Notes under the pieces: generated by a model | Seen by the model: only the letters and a program-made list of their open reading frames with translations | The model's database searches: none | What the model was told of the DNA's origin: nothing | Position numbers and translations under genes: made by a program | Source: Mesostigma viride | Taxonomy: Eukaryota; Streptophyta; Mesostigmatophyceae; Mesostigmatales; Mesostigmataceae | DNA: 64,000 nucleotides | Direction of reading: 5' to 3' | Assembly: GCA_009746045.1 (NCBI GenBank) | Contig: RPFO01000114.1 | Coordinates: forward strand, 449,719 to 513,718 | Part shown: positions 1-22,805 of the stretch, in pieces | Numbering within the stretch: position 1 is the stretch's first letter | Layout: every line of letters starts with the position of its first letter

Positions 1-340
1 GCCTTTAATGATATGTGTGTGGTGTAGCAGCCCTATTCGGTGCCATATGTCACTCAGAGTGGTTGAGACCTGAGTGCTGCCGTACGTTCCATGTCGACCT
101 GTTATTGTGCCAGGATGTGTGCCGATGAGAATTTGGCACATAAAAAGTAAAAGCTAGCGGCCTGTTATGTGTTTGATAGGTTGCTGTCAATTTTGAAGGT
201 TAAAGCTGCCCAAGCTGCTGTATGCGTGTTCCCTACCAGACCTGGAGCACTCAGCAGACTAAGTTTGGGCTTTAACTAGGAACTTGTGTAGACAGTAACC
301 TACTCTACAACAACATCCATTCCATTCTATCTTATCCCAG
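1..340 (+). other. Intron upstream of the first visible EXO5 exon
   Basis: There is no open frame of note. The stretch ends in a pyrimidine-containing acceptor (TTATCCCAG) directly before the exon at 341. About 100 bases upstream, 239-285 is a decayed copy of the start of that exon (CCTGGAGCACTCAGCAGAC against CCTGGTGCGAGCAGCAGAC, then AAGTTTGGGCT in both). The true start codon and the N-terminal exon(s) of the gene must lie left of the window. Confidence 0.6.
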
Positions 341-12874
<12,534 letters not shown>

Positions 12875-13490
12875 TAGCCCCATTAAGCATCGCTCCAGTA
12901 ATCGAAAGCAACCAGTTGTGTCAACTGTCCAGAGGTTGCTCTATTCAAGCATGAGTCATCTCAGAGCTACCGCAGGAATTTCTCAATCAATGAACTGCGC
13001 CACTACATATATGTAACGATCGAACGTGAAGTCTAAGACCAATCGGTAGGCACAAAATTTGAGGCACTGAGGTGCATTGTGTATATTTTTTGTTAGTTAA
13101 CGTAATTGTATATTCTATTGACCGTGGGGAAGGTGTGCGGGAAAAGAAAAGAGGCCGACCTTAGCTAGGTGGGTTTGTTTTTTATTTTTTGGCATGTCAC
13201 GCAGCCTTGGCATTTTTTCGCCACGCAAATTTTGTGTCTGAACAAATGAAGCAATTTGGCGTTCTAATTGCCGGTGGCCTATGTTAGGCTGCTGGGGCTT
13301 TTAGGTCACATATTGCGTGAGAGAAAGAATCTAGAAATCTAGATCTAGTCAACTAGACTACGTCGTTAACAAAGAAACCTAGACAGTGGCAGGTTTATAT
13401 CTCAACGTACCGTAGTGGCTTTAATCAAATTGCGAATAATTATTTTTTCGAAGGTTTTTCGACATGGATTTGACACTTAACGGGAAAAGT
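12875..13490. other. EXO5 3' flank; no further gene seen
   Basis: A TGTAA motif, the usual chlorophyte polyadenylation signal, is at 13012-13016, about 140 bases after the EXO5 stop. The rest is AT-rich intergenic DNA with no feature I can support. A short CTAGAAATCTAGATCTAG run is near 13329. Confidence 0.4.
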
Positions 13491-13918
13491 TCAGCCCGGG
13501 TAAATTTCGAGCCCGGGAGCTTGTTTATAACCAGTGGCATACTGGCCAGGTTGCAGGAGAGCGATTTCCTCGAAGAGGCGACGCGCGACGAAGATGGCCA
13601 TGACGGTGTTGCGCCCAGGACGAAAGCCCATTTGACTTTCCCCTGGGTGACGGTCGAGAGCAGAACGAAGGCGGTTGAGGATCATGCGCATGAACAACTT
13701 GAGAGTGCGGCGCTCTGGATGCAGACTCCTCGCTAGTTGGCGGGGTCGTCAGGGGAACCTTTGTTTTTGTACAGCATAAAATGGTAGCTGTGCTGCCACT
13801 CGAAGGAATCGGCGGCGCGTCGGCAAGCAGGATCCGGAACCTTGCAGACGTCAAGCAGGAACCCCGTGAGCGCCGTCAGCTTAATCACCGGGGCGGGTAG
13901 CTGGTCAGTCTGGGGCAT
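13491..13918 (-). pseudogene. RTE-type reverse transcriptase fragment
   Basis: Two minus-strand frames resemble the RTE reverse transcriptase described at 32127-35595: FEWQHSYHFMLYKNKGSPDD at about 13733-13918, and LRSALDRHPGESQMGFRPGR followed by VARRLFEEI at 13491-13697. The corresponding RTE text is TAIRVMLYKKGSAADPGN and LHRLRAALDPHLGESQMGFR. The fragment is frameshifted and more diverged than the other RTE copies here, so it is older or from a sister family. Confidence 0.75.
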
Positions 13919-13964
13919 GGGATGGAATTAATGGATTATGCTAGCTATCGAGAACTTTCCTATA

Positions 13965-14112
13965 GTTACATGCAGGGTTGTGGCGGGCACCATGGCCCGA
14001 ATATCGCTATGAATGCCAATTAAACTGGGTCACATGCGGAGCCCCACCTGTCAGACTTGGCGGTGGTCTCCTTATCACTATACCACCTATCCTTGCAAGC
14101 CATCTGCTTCCA
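13965..14112 (+). repeat. Dispersed repeat flanking the ORF1 element
   Basis: The segment beginning TATAGTTACATGCAGGGTTGTG and ending near CCATCTGCTTCC recurs in diverged form at about 16300-16520 (+) and about 50300-50480 (-). The copies at 13965 and 16300 bracket the ORF1-like element, so that element may have landed in, or duplicated, this repeat. The family is not identified. Confidence 0.6.
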
Positions 14113-14139
14113 TTAATTAATTAATTAATTAATTAATAG

Positions 14140-14159
14140 ACACGTGACTGCGTCACGTG
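14140..14159. promoter_or_regulatory. G-box inverted repeat upstream of the ORF1-like gene
   Basis: CACGTGACTGCGTCACGTG is a perfect 8-bp inverted repeat of two G-box (CACGTG) motifs around TGC, about 230 bases before the first ATG of the ORF1-like frame. G-boxes bind bZIP/bHLH factors in plants and algae. A promoter role is inference only. Confidence 0.35.
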
Positions 14160-14387
14160 AGCATAAGTCCTCAGTTGGAGGGGAACATGGGGGATGTGTA
14201 AACAGCCACGAGCCACGAGCCACGAGCCACGAGCCACAAGCCACGAGCCACGAGGTAGCCATGGCTGACGGCGGAGCTCATAACTTTCACGTTTGAGCAC
14301 CGAATTTAGCCGTGAATATCACAATCGACGCGTCTTTCTACGACGCACATGCTGATATAATTTTCCGCAGCTGTTACGCAATATACG

Positions 14388-15797
14388 ATGAGCAAACGCC
14401 TCTCGACGCAACGCAGCCTGGCGGCTGCGCTCAGCAATGAAAATACGTCTGCAGCTCCGGCTGCAGCCTCACCCACCGGTCCAGAAGGCAGCGGCGCCAC
14501 TAGCCAAGCTCTAGTGGTCGCCCAGCCCCCTCTGGTCGCCTCGCCAGCAGCGTCGCCTGAACCCAAGCGCAGTCGCCCCGCCGAGCCGACCTGGGAAGCG
14601 TACGAATTTGACGCCAGCCAGCCCGGGTTTTTGACAAGCTCAACCCCGACAAGATCCTGAGCTACGTGTTTTTCCGATCGTATTATCAGTGCCTCGCTTC
14701 TCGAGATGTGCAAGCAACTCTTCCATCAGGGCCGCCTCACCGATTCTTTCCAGAGACGCACCCACACCTTCGATCGACCCCATCCTCAAATGCCGCCGCC
14801 CCCACCTTCAGCAACGCGTCCTTTTCTCCCTCCGTCCTTGGCCGCTCCCTCGAGGAGCTTTGGCCCCCCGCACCCCTCCTCACCACCATCCGCCATCCGC
14901 TCACTCCTTAAGGAGGCCCTCGAGCAGCACGTGGCCCCCATCGCTGCAGATGTGGCGGCCATGGGCAGCACGCTGGCTGCCGAGAGTCCCCCTCCTCTCC
15001 ACCATGCATCTCCACCGCCACCTCCACCCTCCTCGATCGCCTCCTCCACCGCCACCACCCCCACCTCCGACGCCATCACCGCCCAGCTCCGCGACACCGA
15101 CCAGCGTCTTAAGGACAAAGCCATCGCTATCGAGGTCCTGCAAAAGACCGCACGGGCCTCACCGCCCAGGCGGTGAAGGACATTGCCGCCAAGCCAGCCC
15201 CTGCTGGCCTGGCCGGCGATGCTCCTCCCATCACGACCTGGGCGGACCTGGGCGGACCTGGGCAACATACCACCTCCACCACCTCCGCCGTCGCAGCCCA
15301 GCTCCAGCGGCAGACGCTTGACCTCCGCGAGGAGGCCGAGCTCGCCAAGCGCAGCCTCAACGCCATACTCAAGAACTTCGACATGGAGGAAGGTGAGAAT
15401 TCCGAGAAGCTTGCACGTGCATTTGAGAGCAAAATCCTTGCACGCATGGGCCTCCTTGGTGAGATTAAGCTGACCGCCCACCGCCTCCCCCGCGCGCGGG
15501 GTAAGGCAGGGGCGCCTCCGCTTCTTCTCATCTTTGAGAGCCCCGCGGACAAGATTTCGTTTCTCAGACGCCGCAAGCGGCTCGAGAACACTCCCTTCAC
15601 CGTGGACGACGACTTGACCCTGGCGCAGCAACAACGGCGACAGGAGCTATGCATGGCCGACCTACCTCCAGCTCCGGCAGACCAAGGCGGGCCAGCTGGT
15701 GTACTGGAAGGGGGCGGCCATCTACGTCGGCCACAAGCCCTGGCACGCGACCCCCTCGACCACCGCGGCCCCAGCGACTCCAGAAGCCCCAGCCTAG
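14388..15797 (+). pseudogene. L1-type ORF1 protein relic (coiled coil, RRM/CTD-like)
   Basis: The gene starts MSKRLSTQRSLAAAL and needs at least three frame changes: near 14628 (a T run before GACAAGCTCAACCCC), near 14700, and near 15640. It has a Pro/Ser/Ala-rich N-terminus, a Leu/Glu/Lys heptad-like segment (about 15320-15400, LREEAELAKRSLNAILKNF), then ESKILARMGLLGEIKLTAHR, PLLLIFESPADKISFLRRRK and VDDDLTLAQQQRRQEL. A C-terminal AGQLVYWKGAAIYVGHKPW is in a shifted frame and ends at TAG 15795-15797. This order matches L1 ORF1p (coiled coil, RNA-binding fold, CTD). It bound LINE RNA when intact. No endonuclease or reverse transcriptase frame follows. Confidence 0.7.
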
Positions 15798-16299
15798 GGG
15801 AATACAGCAGCAGTAGTGTAGAATAGTAAGACAGTGGCCTTGTACATGCCCGCCTACTACAGGCACTATACCAGTACGGTCAGCTGAGGCGGCTAGCCTT
15901 TTTCAGTCATGTACATGTGTGCCTATGATGAGCCACCCTCCAGATGATGCCTAGCTTTATTTAATTATGCCGTGCCCATGCAGGGAGTAACTCTCTGCTG
16001 AGACGCCATGCCCTAGCTTCTGTATACATAGCTATGCTGATCTTCCCCCCCATGACAGGCTCCCCCTTAGCTGGGCATAGCTTGAAGATCATGGGGCTGC
16101 AAGTGCCCTGTTGCATGCACCTAGAGCAAGGGTCGTTTACATTCCCACCCTAAGTTGCAGGAAGTAGCTTAGAATGTATGATAGGCCATATGCCCCTTCT
16201 CTGCGGGCTATGTGCTACATATACTCCCAACGGAGTTGTGTTCCTAATTAATTAATTAATTAATGGGGGATGGATCGACGGATGGTGTAAGCTATCTAG

Positions 16300-16520
16300 G
16301 TCCTATAGTTACATGCAGGGTTGTGGGCACCACGGCCCGAATCGCTATGAATGCCATACGCGGTTACACGCGGAGCCCCCACAGACTTGGGGGGTGGTCT
16401 CCTTCGATCATCACTACTGGCCATCTATCCTTGCGTACCATCTGCCTCCAGATGACAGACAAACCAGGAGGCTGCCCGGGTGTGAGCCCGTCACGTCTAG
16501 TGTACATCATAGCACATGTC
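16300..16520 (+). repeat. Dispersed repeat, second copy
   Basis: A diverged copy of the repeat at 13965-14112, continuing further through CAGATGACAGACAAACCAGG and TGCCCGGGTGTGAGCCCGTC. The same extension is seen in the inverted copy at about 50300-50480. No coding function is recognised. Confidence 0.6.
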
Positions 16521-16852
16521 CACATGCCGAGTCTATATCACGAGAAGTCCACGGGTGGCGGCCCTGCCGCGTGCGGCCTGGGGCACGCCAGGTGAGGACA
16601 TATCGCCCGGGCTGTGCAGGCTCAGTGGTGCTAGCTATAGTAGTCTATCTGATGTGTCTACCTGATCTGTGCGCGGGCCATGCACTCTGGTGCCGGGATA
16701 GGCCCAGGCGTCTGTGCCTAAGAAGAATGTGGGAAACATATGGTGCATGCCCAAATCAGCGAACAATTAATAATGGACAGCATCAGAGTACAAACCAAAC
16801 CTGAAAAGGAAAAAGAGAACGTCACACACACACACACACACAAAGGGGTTAA

Positions 16853-19513
16853 GGGGACGTGCGCCCGCCGAATTTTTTGGCGCCAAAAAAATTCGCGGTA
16901 CCGCCGTGAAGTGAAAAGTGGGTGCACGGTGCGCGCACCCCTTGCGGAAGTGGCCATGGCGACTGCGTTTAGGCGAAACTAGCAATGTCGGGCTAGAGAA
17001 ACGCAAAACAAATGCTCGAATGTTGAAGACGATGATTTAATGATGTTGGCTTGTGGCGGCAAGTAGCTGGTTTACAATATCGCTGCTTTCTTTTACTGCC
17101 ATCGGCATGGGGGGTAGACTGCATTTTTTGGTCGCGCGGAATAAAATAGAATTCGTGATAGCGGCAGTGAATTCGCAGTTTTGGGGGTTGTTCTGACCGT
17201 GAAGCAGGCGTTAATATCGGTTGCATCGAATTCTAAACCGAGCTGGTGCTTTTTGCCAGATTTTCGGCCTTTATCGGTAAGTAATTGTTCAGACCTGCGC
17301 AGTGCGTGTCTGACCTGTCCATGGAATAACCGCTGTTGTTGCGCGCCTGGGCGAGGGATTTACGAGGGCGAGGTACAGATTTGTCGCGAATGTTATCGGC
17401 TATCAGTGCTTTCTTCTATGAGCTCATCGTTCGAGTTTTTTTGGGTTCTTTTTGGGCAGTTTCCGCCAGCTAGCTCGCCGTCGCTTGCCGTTGTGTTGTC
17501 GAATACCTGGCAGCTTTAGATTGTTTTCGTCGATGTCGTGATCAGGGCCGCTTCAGTCGCAACCTATAGCTCTTCGGGAAGGTTTAAGGCATTTCATAAA
17601 ACGTGTTCTGGCAAGGATGTTGTGCGTATGGACGCTTCTTGTTGTGTGAGAGTGACGCACCCTCTCTTCGCAGCGGCATCACAGCGCTCATGCGCTGGAG
17701 GGCCGCCAATGGTTTCTTTCCATTTTATCGTGCAGGGGAGGAAGTGTTTGATTGACGATTATGTTTGAGATATTGCATTTGTGTGACTGCATGTAGATAG
17801 CTACCACCATTGGTTTATTTGAGCTTTCCCTTGATATCATCATGTGAAAAGACTGCCATGTGCTGAGCCAACCATGGTTGACATGGTTGACTGCATGCAA
17901 GCTTTGTATGCCATGATCTCCTTGGTTCCTTGCCCTCCATAGTTCCAGTTTGTTGCCCATCTCAGGTAGGGCAGTTCAGGAGTTGTTGCTGTTTTGGTTA
18001 GCTTGGTTGGCATAAACCTTACACTCTAACCTGGGAGAAACATAGAAAATGCTGGTAAGGCATTTTAGTGCCATCATCATTATTGCTATTCACATGCTTA
18101 TAAGTCTGGCCATGCTCGAGGTACGGTTAAGGGCTATGAGGTGTGTGGCCACCCCTGTGTACTTCATAACATATTCAGCATGTATTTGATGCATGTTGGA
18201 TGGCATGTAAAGTGTAATTGTGTTTATACTTGGTTACTGAGTGGTCCTTAGCGCCTGTCCGGTGGTCGTCTAGGAAACTCATCAGTGCGTGTCACAGTGA
18301 CCCCCAACCTTGAGCATGTGTCGTCATCAGTGTGTAATAGTTATTTATATGTGCTTTTGGTCATAGATTTGCCGAGTTCTAATCATTGAGTTTACAAGGT
18401 AACCTTGGGTTGAGTATAGTGTATGCTCTCTTGGCATGTATGCCTAGCGATCGTGTTGCTATGCTTGCGCTTGCAAGGTTGGCCATGCCGAGGGCAGGTA
18501 AGGGCAGATGAGGTGCCTAGCTGTTTGCTTATGGGTGTAGACACCTCCCCCGCTGCCCTTGCACAGCTGGATGAGCTGAGGAACAAGAGGAAGCCAGCAG
18601 GTGGTCAAGAAGACGCTAGAGTACAAGGCTGAGGCAGCCCGGGCGTGGCATGTGAAGCGTGGCCATCGCTGGGATGAGGGCAAGGTAGATGCCCAGAGGG
18701 GCCAGGTCACCTACAGCAAGGGGGTGCACTATGGGGGTGTGGGGGCTGCTACTGGGGGGCGGGGGCGGGCAGCAATGAGGATGATGATGACACTGCACAC
18801 ATCCCTTGCTTGCGCTGCTCTAAGACCGATGCATCTGATGATGACCCTTTCTTGCTGTGCAGCACACCCGGGTGCGATGGGGGGCTCCACCTGAGCTGCA
18901 CGGTCCCTCTCCTGCCCAGCGTACCTGATGGGGACTGGTTCTGCCCAGTTTGCTGTGGGGAAGACTGTGATGATGGCAGTGATAGTGACAGTGACTAGTA
19001 TAATGGACGCCCAGGTGGCATGCTGCCAAAGAGCATAACTTCCACACCGCTTGTCCAAATGCAGCCAGATTTTGCCAGCGTGTGTGTCGATGACTAATGG
19101 AATTTTGAATATCATGTTTGGCCCATTTCACATGTGTTTGGTATTTTATTATTTTTGGCATGTGTGAAAAACAGCGTTTTTGTACTTGCAAGAGCATAAA
19201 AATTCTAAAGCATGTCAGATATGGGTTGTGAGTGGCTCTAATTTTTGGCCACCCACGACCTGCTTGGACAATATCATGCCTGGCCTGAATTGATGTGTGC
19301 ATTGGCTGGGGCATACTGTGCCCTAATTAGCGTCTTTTTCTATTTTTAGCGCGATACCGGCGCGTGGTTGGGGGTAGAACCTTCAATGAATGCCTGGATA
19401 ACTCACTAAACATGTTATTTAGGGCCCCTAATCATGGCTGGGCATAATTCAATTGAATTCATATTGAAACAAGTGTATTCCAGTTTTGGGGGGTTTTGGT
19501 GGCACACCTCCCC
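16853..19513 (+). mobile_element. TTAA-target DNA transposon carrying a PHD-finger gene, 2.66 kb
   Basis: TTAA flanks both ends (16849-16852 and 19514-19517). The termini are imperfect inverted repeats, GGGGACGTGCGCC at the left and, on the complement, GGGGAGGTGTGCC at the right. TTAA duplication is the hallmark of piggyBac and Kolobok elements. A second copy of the family lies inverted at 41523-43420. Shared segments include the palindromic GGTGCACGGTGCGCGCACCCC (16920-16940), ATCGGTAAG, and the 3' stretch TTTTTCTATTTTTAGC. The second copy lacks the region encoding the PHD finger. Host-gene capture or a terminal transposase exon are both possible; no catalytic domain is recognised. Confidence 0.72.
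18540..18998 (+). CDS. PHD zinc-finger protein, C-terminal exon(s), inside the TTAA element
   Basis: The last frame reads IPCLRCSKTDASDDDPFLLC, STPGCDGGLHLSC and PDGDWFCPVCCGEDC, then an acidic DDGSDSDSD tail and TAG. The Cys/His spacing fits a C4HC3 PHD finger, a reader of histone tails. Upstream, in other frames, are LAQLDELRNKRKPA, then VVKKTLEYKAEAARAWH and RGQVTYSKGVHYGG. Joining them needs one shift near 18599 (or a short intron) and one in the G run near 18750-18772. Both are G-rich, so sequencing error or decay is possible. piggyBac transposases also end in a cysteine-rich zinc domain; whether this is that domain or a separate protein is open. N-terminal exons, presumably in 17000-18500, are not resolved. 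Confidence 0.65.
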
Positions 19514-19539
19514 TTAATTGAAAGAAAATGTACATAAGA

Positions 19540-19690
19540 CGAAGAGTGATCTATGGAAAAAAGATGCCAAACAAGGCCATCTGGGCGCCCAGGTTGTAGA
19601 AGACAACGACCCCCCGGCCCAGTGGGGAACAGGTCACCCAGCGTGGGAAGAACACCCGGCGCGACTGCTAGAACTATATAGCTAGGCACT
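19540..19690 (+). pseudogene. 3'-terminal fragment of a second LINE family
   Basis: The frame DLWKKDAKQGHLGAQVVEDN aligns by eye with WKKMMDKAKWAQVIEDNEPP at 50880-50960, which runs into a LINE-type 3' tail. This copy lacks the tail and is decayed. Confidence 0.55.
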
Positions 19691-20979
19691 ACCTGCTACG
19701 TCCCTCGGTTTGTTAGTTTATGCATTAGGTAAATACAACCGGCAGTGGCCCGCCCCGAATGGTCTGCTCTCACCGGGGGGGTCCTGAGGACTGGACGGAC
19801 GCCGAGCACGAGCGCAACAGGTACCGAAAGGAGTACCTGGCGGCCCTGGACGCCCAGGCGGACGTCGACGCGCTGGCTGGCCCAGGGTCCCATCAACGCC
19901 GCCATTTTTGCGGACTATGCGGCCCGCGCCCCGGCGTTGCTGGCGGCCGGCCGGCACCTGCTGGTCATGCCCCGCCGCCGCCCCAGCCCGCTCTACCGCC
20001 ACTGAAGACCCCAAGGCCCTGGCCGCCCGGCATGCACCGCCTCAAGCGTAACCGGGACCCGCTGCTGAAACCGGTGCTCAAGGCCACCCTTATGGAGGCC
20101 TACGCACTTGCTCAGCAGGACGCAGAGGCGGCCCAGTGCATCGCACGGAGTGCCAAGGCCTGCCATGCAAGCTCGCAACCAGGCCCGCCCAAGGACATGT
20201 CGTACCACCTCCGGCGACCGGCTCGGCCGGGCCGACGGCAGCGCACCCCGGTGGAGCACACGGGGGACGGCACGGCGCCAGTCAGCCTTGTTGACCGTTG
20301 GTTCAGCCCACCATGTTTCCATGACAGGTGGGGCTCGCGCCCCCCCCCGCCGCTTCACGTACCCGAGACGGCTGCCCGTCGAGATCTGTGTTGCCGGATC
20401 GCCCCGGCCGGCCCCGCCGCCTGCGCCCCCCTCCTCGGCCGCGGACAGTACCAAGTCCCCGCCTTAATTGCAGGAGGGCTGCCTTGCCACCAGCGGCGAC
20501 GTAGTCGTCCACCCCTTCACTCTGAAGGCCACTGGACCGTCGGCGCCCTTGCTCGCCTGCGCCGTACGACGCGCCCGGACGGTGCCGACCAGTGACCTTT
20601 ATGCTGAGCTGCCAGTGAAGGCCGGCCCTGACCCGGCGGTGAGGGATCTTCTGCTGCATGGGGTTCTGCAACCACGTGTCCTGCTCTCTTCGATGAGCCT
20701 CCGCCTGCTGAGTGGCAGACGGCCATCCGAGTCATGCTGTACAAGAAGGGCTCTGCTGCTGACCCCGGTAACTATCGCGGGGTGTCTGCCTCCAGAGGGC
20801 CGCGCTGAAGGTCTTCATATGCGCAATTGCGCATGATGCTGCTGCACCGGCTTCGCGCCGCGTTGGACCCACACCTGGGTGAGTCTCAGATGGGTTTCCG
20901 TCGTGGTCGTAACACTAGTTGTCATGGCTGTGTTTGTCGCGCGCCGGTTGATGGAGGAGGTGCGTTGCCTCTGCCCTGA

Positions 20980-22636
20980 ATCCGTGTTGGTCCGTACGGC
21001 AACTCGGGTATGAAAGTACGCCGTATTGTACGGTACCGACGCTTTCGACCGCGTACGCCGTACGATTTTCGCTGTTTTTCACTTTGGACTTAGCCGATTT
21101 CGGAGGTTGCTTAGGGCGGGGGGGCAGGTGTCACGCGAGATTGAGGCCCAGGAACCTGTCCGCGGTGCTGAGATAGCAGAAATTGCAGCGAGTGCATAGC
21201 TACTCCCTAGTTACTACGCGCGTGACAGTGCACCTTTTTCCTTTTTGACAGGATTTTTTATTGCGTGGGAGAAAAGCTGTAAGGGGACAGCCTGGCAGAA
21301 TCATAAGCGTGCAGTTCTACAAGGACGCAATTAAAGTAGAAGGACGCGGAAAATGGACGAGGAAAATGGACGATGAAAATGGAGGGTGGTGCGACGGTTC
21401 ATGCATTGTGCACCAGGCAATCACCTACTAAGATGCGACCATGGCGCTGCGTAGAGCCCCAAACGACAGAAAAGTAGAGGGGTATCAATACCTCCATGCA
21501 TCTGATTGACGAGGTGGAAAAGACCGTTCATGGGGAAGAGGTGGTAGTCGGCCAGAGGTGGGCGTGCAAGCTGTGCGATTACAAGTTCGGCAGGCCTGGC
21601 AGCTTTAGCAAGGATCGCGCTGTCGGCCATCTCGGCCACATCCCCAACAAGGGAGCCGCGTTTTGCAAGGAGTCCGGGAATGTAGAAGGCCTGATCGGGA
21701 GGCTTCAGGCGGCTGAGGCAGCCCCGTTGGAAAGGAGAGAGCTGAGGGCAGCGCTCGGTGCCCGCGTTGCCAAGGCCCTTCTGCCTGCCGCTGCCCCGGG
21801 TGCTGGCCCTTGTGGCTCTGGCAAGGCAGTGCAGAAGACGATTCCACAGTGCTTTTCCAGGCATATCCTTGGCAGTTGACAGCGTTATCTGGGCATGCCC
21901 AGATAACTGCAGTTTGCCATATACTTTTCTCAGGAATGCCCTGGCAGTTGACGGTGTGTTTTCTGGGCTACTTGCCACTTCGTATTTACTTTTTCGGGCA
22001 TTTCCTTGGCAGTTTATTGTGTGGTTCATTCTGCATGGGTTGATTGCCATTTTATTTTTCGAATTTCAGGGATTCATGGCATGCACTTGTTGTCATTGTG
22101 CAGCAAAGCTGCCGACTGTAGTGCTATCACATCCACTGCATCAACTAGGCAGAGATCTGGGTGCATTATACCATATTCAATAATGCATTATATTGAGTTG
22201 ATGGCATTCATGCAAATTTTGCAAAGGCTGATGCATTATAATAAAAGGGTATTATAATAAAAGAGACCGGTGTTAAATGGTCAATAATTTGCATGACCAC
22301 AATAAACACATGTACTTGAAGGATGTATTGCAATGTAAATCCAAGTGTGGCAGGTGGCAAGTCACTGCCACTATATGTTCATTAATGAATAGCATAGAAT
22401 AATTATATAGTAGTAACATTTGTTGGATGCAGGGTCACACATCCTTGGAATACCCCGTACTTTTCAGCATTCACCTCAAAAATACCCCGTACTTCTTAAC
22501 TACAACTTGAAAAATACCCGTACTGCCGTACTGCGTATTTTTTCCCGTATTTTTTACCCCTCCTGAAAATACCCGTACTTTTGCAGTACGCGCGGGTTTT
22601 ACCGAATACCCTGTACTGCCGTACAGACCAACACGG
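20980..22636. mobile_element. hAT-like DNA transposon inserted in the RTE copy
   Basis: The RTE text GCCCTGA at 20973-20979 is repeated at 22637-22643 (7 bp, or 8 bp with one mismatch). The ends are inverted repeats, CCGTGTTGGTCCGTACGGCA at the left and TGCCGTACAGACCAACACGG at the right. Subterminal DNA at both sides is rich in CCGTAC, GTACGGTAC and AATACCCGTAC motifs, resembling the hAT element at 4552. It carries a BED-finger frame at 21496-21879. Restoring the RTE reading across the site supports a clean insertion. Confidence 0.85.
21496..21879 (+). CDS. BED zinc-finger exon of a hAT transposase (truncated)
   Basis: 127 aa beginning MHLIDEVEKTVHGEEVVVGQ. Residues 24-60 read CKLCDYKF ... 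DRAVGHLGHIPNKG then AFCKES, giving C-x2-C ... H-x2-H/HL ... C spacing as in the DNA-binding BED finger at the N-terminus of hAT transposases. The following helix-rich stretch (GLIGRLQAAEAAPLERRELR) and QKTIPQCF resemble the linker before the RNase H-like catalytic domain, but that domain is absent from the element. It may be a remnant, or a stand-alone DNA-binding repressor made by a deletion derivative. Confidence 0.6.
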   Translation: MHLIDEVEKTVHGEEVVVGQRWACKLCDYKFGRPGSFSKDRAVGHLGHIPNKGAAFCKESGNVEGLIGRLQAAEAAPLERRELRAALGARVAKALLPAAAPGAGPCGSGKAVQKTIPQCFSRHILGS

Positions 22637-22767
22637 GCCCTGATGGTTTGCCGCTGGTCTTCATTTCATCAACTGCCTTTGACACGGTCCTCTGGGAGGC
22701 TGACTTTAGGCCATCCTAGGTAGCTCTGGATCGGGTACCAGGTTGCCATGCAGCGTTTATTGCTGCC

Positions 22768-22805
22768 GAGGGAGCACGAGTCGAATTAATTAATTAATTA
22801 ATTAA
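22768..22805 (+). mobile_element. 38-bp LINE 3'-tail micro-insertion
   Basis: GAGGGAGCACGAGTCGAATT followed by TAAT repeats matches the end of the LINE family at 50866-51196 (GGGAGCACGAGTCTAATTAA). It is flanked by the duplication TTATTGCTGCC (22757-22767 and 22806-22816). It is therefore an extremely 5'-truncated insertion by target-primed reverse transcription. Confidence 0.8.

Larger units (their letters stand above)
14113..16264 (+). mobile_element. LINE-derived element carrying only an ORF1-like gene
   Basis: A (TTAA)n/(TAAT)n run lies at each end, 14113-14138 and 16241-16264. Inside is an ORF1-like pseudogene (14388-15797) and a 3' region. The 3' end reads ATGTGCTACATATACTCCC then AACGGAGTTGTG and TAAT repeats, matching the tail of the local RTE elements including the CTCC-CAAC-GGAG hairpin. 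No reverse transcriptase is present. This suggests a HAL1-like non-autonomous element using another LINE's machinery. A fragment of the same tail sits at about 36850-37050 (-). Confidence 0.65.

Noticed and set aside
20280..20480. Programmed frameshift site in RTE ORF2
   Set aside because: The C runs vary in length between copies and stops follow soon after. Decay or homopolymer error is simpler without expression data.
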